Positions 59,918-64,000 of a stretch of DNA of 64,000 nt are shown in pieces. Under the pieces are notes generated by a model that saw nothing but the letters and a program-made list of their open reading frames with translations, was not told the origin of the DNA and did not search any database. The stretch is from positions 110,639 to 174,638 of the forward strand of contig NZ_LZSC01000053.1 in assembly GCF_001665235.1 (NCBI RefSeq), in the 5' to 3' direction. This stretch comes from Mycobacterium sp. 1100029.7. Its GTDB lineage: Bacteria > Actinomycetota > Actinomycetes > Mycobacteriales > Mycobacteriaceae. Each line of letters begins with the position of its first letter. The stretch's first letter is position 1. The position numbers and the translations under genes were made by a program.

Positions 59918-61956
59918 GCCACACCTCCCGTCGGGGTCGACACCGTGTCCAGAACGCCGTCGCGCAGGTGCAACGTCCGCGGACAGACACTTTCCAGGCC
60001 GACCGCGTCGTGCGAAATGACCACCAGGGTCAGACCCTGCTCGTGGCGCAGTTGCTCGAGCAGCCGCAGCAGACCGCGCTGGCTGCCGATGTCCAGTCCC
60101 GCCAACGGCTCGTCCAGAATCAACGCGCGCGGTGACCGCGCCAGCAACCCGGCCAACACCACCCGGCGCATCTGGCCACCGCTGAGCTGGTCGATGCGCC
60201 GTGCGGCCAGCGACGGCTGCAGACCGACCAGGCCCAGCGCCGCGGCCACCCGGTCTTCGTCGCGGGGCGAAAAGCCGGCTGCGGAAGCAACTTCCAAGTT
60301 GACGTGGCTGCGCATCAACTGCAGGCGCGCGGCCTGGAATGCCAGCGCCACCTCGCCGACGTGCTCGTCGGTGGGCTCGCCGTCGATCAGGCAGGCGCCG
60401 GTGGTGGGGACGGTCAACCCGGCCATGATCCAGCCCAGCGTCGACTTACCCGAGCCGTTGTGTCCGTGGATCAAGACTCCGTCGCCGGGCTCGGCCACGA
60501 AGTTGATGTCGCGTAGCGCCGTCTTGGCCCACGGTGTGCCGCTGGCGTATTCGTGCCCGACGCCGATGAGTTCGATGGTTCCGGCCTCGCGGCGCTGGCC
60601 CGACGGCCGGGTGGGGGTGGGTGCGTCCGCGATGTCGACCGCGGCGGCATTGTCCGACGAGTCGCTGAGGTTGATCGTGCGGTCCGCGGACGCGGCTTCG
60701 TTGTCGAAGTGCGTGATGTGCACCAGCGCGGTGCGGTGCCGCTCGGTGAGCCCGGACAGCACGCTGAGCAACGTGTCGCGGCCCTGCTGGTCGATCATCG
60801 AGGTGACCTCGTCGGCGATCAGCAGCGCCGGGTCGCGGGCCAGCGCCGCGGCCAGCGCCAGCCGCTGCAGCTCGCCGCCCGACAGGGTTTGGGTGTCTCG
60901 GTCGCCGAGGTCGTCCAGGCCGACCTCGCTGAGCAACCGGTTGACGTCGACACGGGCCTGCGGCGGCAGACCCCAGACCACGTCGTCGGCGACCCGGGTA
61001 CCCAGCACCTGACTCTTCGGGTGTTGCAAGACCAGGGCGGTGCCGCCCAACTGTCCCAGTCCGACATCGCCGGGGCGCTCGACGGTGCCCGAGGTCGCTT
61101 GCCGGCCGGCCAGGATCAGCATCAGCGTCGTCTTACCGGAACCGTTGGCGCCGGTGACGGCGACGTGCTCGCCGGGTCGAATTTCCAGACTCACCTCACG
61201 CAGCGCGTCTTGAGCGGCCTTCGGGTAGCGGAACCGGACGTTGTGCAGCCGCACCGGCACCGGACCGATGCGGCCGTCGCCCGCGCCGTCGGTGTCGGGC
61301 GGATCGAGTTTGTGGACGTCGGGAATGTCACCCATCCGCTCCAGCAGTCGCGAGAGCGCCGACCAGCCGATCAGGGTGACGACGACGACCACGAAGACCA
61401 GGTAGGGCAGCACCAGCCAGGGCCAGTAATGCAGCCCCTCGGCGACGTAGCGCTTCAGGCCGTCGCCTACTCCTGCCAGATGAAGCCAGCCCAGGAAAGC
61501 GGCGACGCCGTTCACGTTTGCGGTCAGCACGCCAAAGATCAACTGCCGCAACCGCTGCAGTAGGGCGAAGACGCCGACCCACGCCGAGCCCCAGATCAAC
61601 CCGGCTACCAGTGACGAGACGATCACGGTCGGTACGCCGCGGCCCTTGCGTTTGACGATGCCGCAGATCCCGCCGACCCAGGCGGCGTCGACGACCATCG
61701 CGGAGCTACCCAACCCAGAAATCAGGAAGGCGATCACCGTGGCGGCGACCGCGGCGGCGATCAGCACGCGGGGCCGGTAGCGGAAGGCGAGCAGACCCAT
61801 CGGGACGGTGCCGAGCACGCCGAGTCCCTGAGCAAAAGGAATGACCGCGGCGATGATGGCGGTCACCGAACAGAGCGCCCCCATCACCGCAGCTTGAGCT
61901 AACTCATTCGGCTGCAACGGTCCCCCCGTGCGGTGCCGAAGGCGGCGCGCGGTCAC
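59914..61956 (-). CDS. Fused ECF transporter: membrane S-like domain plus two CbiO-type ATPases
   Basis: About 680 residues, corresponding to Rv2326c. The N-terminal 190 residues have about six transmembrane helices and act as a probable substrate-binding S-like component. ATPase 1: GANGSGKTT, LSGGELQRLALA, LLIADEVTSM. ATPase 2: GHNGSGKST, LSGGQMRRVVLA, LILDEPLAGLD. With EcfT it would form a complete energy-coupling-factor importer; the cargo (vitamin or metal) is unknown. GTG 61956 is chosen; the open frame continues to 62289 without coding character. Confidence 0.87.
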   Translation of the reverse strand: MTARRLRHRTGGPLQPNELAQAAVMGALCSVTAIIAAVIPFAQGLGVLGTVPMGLLAFRYRPRVLIAAAVAATVIAFLISGLGSSAMVVDAAWVGGICGIVKRKGRGVPTVIVSSLVAGLIWGSAWVGVFALLQRLRQLIFGVLTANVNGVAAFLGWLHLAGVGDGLKRYVAEGLHYWPWLVLPYLVFVVVVVTLIGWSALSRLLERMGDIPDVHKLDPPDTDGAGDGRIGPVPVRLHNVRFRYPKAAQDALREVSLEIRPGEHVAVTGANGSGKTTLMLILAGRQATSGTVERPGDVGLGQLGGTALVLQHPKSQVLGTRVADDVVWGLPPQARVDVNRLLSEVGLDDLGDRDTQTLSGGELQRLALAAALARDPALLIADEVTSMIDQQGRDTLLSVLSGLTERHRTALVHITHFDNEAASADRTINLSDSSDNAAAVDIADAPTPTRPSGQRREAGTIELIGVGHEYASGTPWAKTALRDINFVAEPGDGVLIHGHNGSGKSTLGWIMAGLTVPTTGACLIDGEPTDEHVGEVALAFQAARLQLMRSHVNLEVASAAGFSPRDEDRVAAALGLVGLQPSLAARRIDQLSGGQMRRVVLAGLLARSPRALILDEPLAGLDIGSQRGLLRLLEQLRHEQGLTLVVISHDAVGLESVCPRTLHLRDGVLDTVSTPTGGVA

Positions 61957-62084
61957 TTTTTCGATTGTGCCAGGTCGCGTTAGCGAGCGCCCCCAGCTAA
62001 CGCAGCAAAGTCGGCCGTTGTCGATTCCGATGTGCGGGTGCATGCGGTTGGCCTCGCATAGCAAAGCTATGCAACCATGGACGC

Positions 62085-62561
62085 ATGGACGACGTCGCCG
62101 ACACCGCAAACATTGCGCTTCAGCAGGGATTAGGTGCGGACCTGCTCGCCGTGGTCGCCCGGCTGAACCGACTGGCCACCCAGCGCATCCAGATGCCGCT
62201 GCCCGCGGCGCAGGCCCGGCTACTCGCAACCATCGAAGTCCACGGAGAAGCCCGCATCGGCGATCTGGCCGCGGTCGACCACTGTTCACAGCCGACGATG
62301 ACTACGCAGGTACGGCGGCTCGAGGACGCCGGGCTGGTCAGCCGCACCGTCGACCCCTGCGACGCCCGCGCGGTCCGGATCCGCATCACGCCCGAAGGCC
62401 GCCACATGCTCAACGCGGTGCGGGCCGACCGCGCCGCCGCGATCGAACCGCAGCTGGCCATGCTCGAGCCCGACGACCGCGAGGTGCTGGTCGAGGCGGT
62501 GCAGGTATTGCGGCGGCTCCTCGACAACGCCGCGGCCACACCACGGCGCAACACACCGTGA
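62085..62561 (+). CDS. MarR-family transcriptional regulator
   Basis: 158 residues, corresponding to Rv2327. Winged helix: GEARIGDLAAVDHCSQPTMTTQVRRLEDAGLVSRTVDPCDARAVRIRITPEGR. Flanking helices form the dimer. Divergent from the ECF transporter gene and a likely local regulator of it. Confidence 0.9.
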   Translation: MDDVADTANIALQQGLGADLLAVVARLNRLATQRIQMPLPAAQARLLATIEVHGEARIGDLAAVDHCSQPTMTTQVRRLEDAGLVSRTVDPCDARAVRIRITPEGRHMLNAVRADRAAAIEPQLAMLEPDDREVLVEAVQVLRRLLDNAAATPRRNTP

Positions 62562-62614
62562 TGGTCTCGCCTCCCGTGTGGATTGACCACCGCCAACGGG
62601 TAGACACTTAGCCA

Positions 62615-63274
62615 GTGGCGTCCGCCTTTCCAACCTCCCAGCTCACCGTCTTCATCGGTGCGTCGCGGTTTGTCTTTGCCCCGGGTCGCGACGTCATCGT
62701 GGCTTACGGCGACTGGTGTGACATCGCGCTGGACCGTTTGGGCTTCGCCGCTCCCCCGCCGCCGAATCCGCAACCCGATCTGCTGCTGCGCCATGTCGGC
62801 ACGCATTGGGTCGCGATCGATCGCAGCCGCGCCGGCATCTTCGTCGACGGCGCCCGGGTTCCGACGGTCGACATCCGTGACGGCCAGACGATCGCGCTCG
62901 GCGATCCGCAGCGCGGGCCGCGGCTGGTTTTCCGGCTCGGCTCGCCGGCCGGTCCGCCCGCTGCGCCGCAACGGGCGCCGCACCCGCACCCCGCGCCGGG
63001 GCCGCCGCCACCGATGCGGCCCGGGCCGCCACCTGGACCACCGCCGCAGCCACAGCCGCCGACCCAGCAGACCACGCAGAAGATGCGGATACCTCCGCGC
63101 GAATCGACGGCGGGACGCCCGGTGCCGCCGGTCGGTCCACCACCGCCGGTCACGCGACCACCACGACACAGCCGAGGTCGGCCTGCCGTCGCAGCACCGC
63201 CATCACGTGCGCCTCCTGCGCCGCGTCCAGGCCGGCGCTGTGCTCCTCGACCACCAGCAGCGTCGGCCGGGTGA
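62615..63274 (+). CDS. FHA-domain protein with Pro-rich linker, probably the 5' half of a split FHA-ABC gene
   Basis: 219 residues as read. Residues about 5-110 form an FHA-like domain (LTVFIGASRFVFAPGRDVIVAYG; LLRHVGTHWVAIDRS; GIFVDGARVPTVDIRDGQTIALGD). FHA domains bind phosphothreonine. A Pro-rich linker follows (PPPMRPGPPPGPPPQP; MRIPPRESTAGRPVPPVGPPPP). The last 43 residues are antisense to the convergent ABC frame and are probably not native. See the inverted repeat entry: flipping 63139-63903 would join this frame to the ABC domain without a frameshift. Confidence 0.7.
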   Translation: MASAFPTSQLTVFIGASRFVFAPGRDVIVAYGDWCDIALDRLGFAAPPPPNPQPDLLLRHVGTHWVAIDRSRAGIFVDGARVPTVDIRDGQTIALGDPQRGPRLVFRLGSPAGPPAAPQRAPHPHPAPGPPPPMRPGPPPGPPPQPQPPTQQTTQKMRIPPRESTAGRPVPPVGPPPPVTRPPRHSRGRPAVAAPPSRAPPAPRPGRRCAPRPPAASAG

Positions 63275-63917
63275 TCAATTCGATCGCCACCGACGCGCAG
63301 CGGCGCTGTTCCGGCGACAGCTTGCCGATGCGGGTGGTGCGGTGTTCGGTCAGTTCGACCTCTTCGAGCACCTGGTCGACCACGCGGCCGCGTTGTTCGG
63401 CCGTGGTGTCGGGCGGCAGCCGCAATTCGGCGGCGTAATTCAGGGCCCGTTCGACGGTGAGCCGCCGGTGGATCGGCTCGTCGCGCGACACGATGCCGAT
63501 GCGGGTCCGCATTGCTGCGGGTTCGGCGTACACGTCGTGGCCGTCGACGGTCACCTGCCCGGTGCTGGGTGCGCGGGTGCCGGCGAGCACGCTGAGCAGC
63601 GCGGCGTTGCGGGCGGGTGACGGCCCGGCGACCGCGTTCAGTGAGCCCAGTCGCGCGGTGAACGAGACGTCGGTCAGGACGTCGTGCCCGTCGGCGGCCA
63701 GGCCCAGCCGGTAGGCGTTGACGCCGGCCGTGCGGGCGCCGGCCTGCAGCGGCAGCCGGTGGGTGGTGCTCGGCTCCTCGGTGCGGGACGGGGGTTGGCT
63801 GACGCGCAGCTTGCGCGTCGACATCGCGTCGGTCATCCGCTCGAACAGGCCCCGGCCTGCGGGCTGTTCTTTTGGCGGCTGATCTTCCAGCGGCACCGGC
63901 GGCGGACCGACCGGCGG
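63125..63917. repeat. Inverted repeat pair bounding a probable inversion
   Basis: CCGCCGGTCGGTCC at 63125-63138 has an exact inverted copy at 63904-63917 (the match extends with two mismatches). Both copies encode Pro-Pro-Val-Gly-Pro in the same codon phase, one in the FHA frame and one in the ABC frame. Recombination between them would flip the 765 bases in between. Confidence 0.5.
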
Positions 63918-63977
63918 TGGCGGGGAGAGAAGAACCGGATGCGCGACACGATGTCCGAGGATCTGTTCCGTCCGCAT
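63150..63977 (-). CDS. ABC ATPase domain, degenerate and truncated; probable inverted 3' half of the FHA gene
   Basis: 275 residues as an open frame; the true start is doubtful (ATG 63836 follows the linker). Similar to the ABC part of FHA-ABC proteins such as Rv1747: YRLGLAADGHDVLTDVSFTARLGSLNAVAG, then GPSPARNAALL in the Walker A place (the invariant Gly-Lys-Thr/Ser is lost), TRIGIVSRDEPIHRRLTVERALNYAAELRLP, KLSPEQRRCASVAIELI and LLVVEEHSAGLD. It stops at CVVVVA, before the H-switch and any membrane domain. ATPase activity is unlikely. The 5' end overlaps the next plus-strand gene. Confidence 0.6.
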   Translation of the reverse strand: MRTEQILGHRVAHPVLLSPPPPVGPPPVPLEDQPPKEQPAGRGLFERMTDAMSTRKLRVSQPPSRTEEPSTTHRLPLQAGARTAGVNAYRLGLAADGHDVLTDVSFTARLGSLNAVAGPSPARNAALLSVLAGTRAPSTGQVTVDGHDVYAEPAAMRTRIGIVSRDEPIHRRLTVERALNYAAELRLPPDTTAEQRGRVVDQVLEEVELTEHRTTRIGKLSPEQRRCASVAIELITRPTLLVVEEHSAGLDAAQEAHVMAVLRRQADLGCVVVVA

Positions 63978-64000
63978 TACACGCCGAACACGGTGATCGC
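63939..64000 (+). CDS. Partial gene at the right edge
   Basis: ATG 63939 (or in-frame ATG 63951) follows GGAGAGAAG and reads MRDTMSEDLFRPHYTPNTVI off the window end. Too short to identify. It implies that the minus-strand ABC frame does not start as far right as 63977. Confidence 0.45.
   Translation, partial: MRDTMSEDLFRPHYTPNTVI

Noticed and set aside
61957..62289. N-terminal extension of the fused ECF ATPase gene
   Set aside because: The added residues are Arg/Pro/Cys-rich without family likeness and would run into the divergent MarR gene.

Overview
The window is high-GC actinobacterial DNA and almost certainly comes from a slow-growing, non-tuberculous Mycobacterium. The right third (about 45.6-62.6 kb) follows, gene for gene, the order I recall for M. 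tuberculosis H37Rv Rv2313c-Rv2327: a CMD-family protein, PmbA/TldD, UspABC, RocE, RocD, DdaH, AsnC, EcfT, a fused ECF ATPase and MarR. A sulfatase and an SRPBCC gene are added inside that order. Small exported DUF732 and DUF3761 proteins, a DUF3072 protein, a TIGR00027 methyltransferase and a DesA3-like desaturase also point to Mycobacterium. Locus tags are from memory; no search was run.

Layout. 0.2-5.4 kb: an S51-type peptidase, then a STAS protein translationally coupled to a 1378-residue protein that combines histidine kinase, receiver, PP2C phosphatase and RsbW-like kinase domains. 5.6-8.4 kb: methyltransferase, tRNA-Cys, MDR oxidoreductase, YchJ-like protein. 8.4-13.3 kb: a tightly overlapping MoxR/DUF58/vWA/vWA cluster of the Bat type. 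13.8-16.3 kb: a LacI regulator that appears to start at CTG, a 14-bp palindromic operator candidate and an aldehyde dehydrogenase. 16.3-24.8 kb: mostly exported or lipid-related proteins, including a Gly-Pro collagen-like protein, a lytic transglycosylase, a desaturase, a TPM protein, and a Tat-exported protein with the full poly(ADP-ribose) glycohydrolase signature divergent from a CDP-diacylglycerol pyrophosphatase-like HIT protein. 24.9-39.5 kb: an orphan NarL-type histidine kinase, a CYP102-type P450-reductase fusion, a HAD phosphatase, a methyltransferase, a flavin monooxygenase, a UvrA paralogue, two alpha/beta hydrolases and an AraC regulator.

40.3-45.2 kb is an accessory island against the 3' end of a CAT-anticodon tRNA. 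It holds two uncharacterised genes, an AAA-ATPase/Toprim fusion resembling the PARIS or OLD anti-phage nucleases, a decayed TIR-domain gene, and a truncated IS481-type transposase with four iterons at its surviving end. I regard this island and the exported PARG-like protein as the strongest candidates for undescribed biology.

45.3-64.0 kb: besides the conserved block, it carries two members of a dispersed hairpin family (the other is at 16.4 kb), a 14-bp tandem repeat running through the sulfatase stop codon, and at the right edge an apparent in-place inversion of about 0.8 kb that splits an FHA-ABC gene into two convergent halves.

Functional themes are general stress signalling, cell-envelope and lipid work, arginine/ornithine catabolism (rocE-rocD-ddaH beside AsnC), amino-sugar import (UspABC), ECF vitamin or cofactor import, and phage defence.
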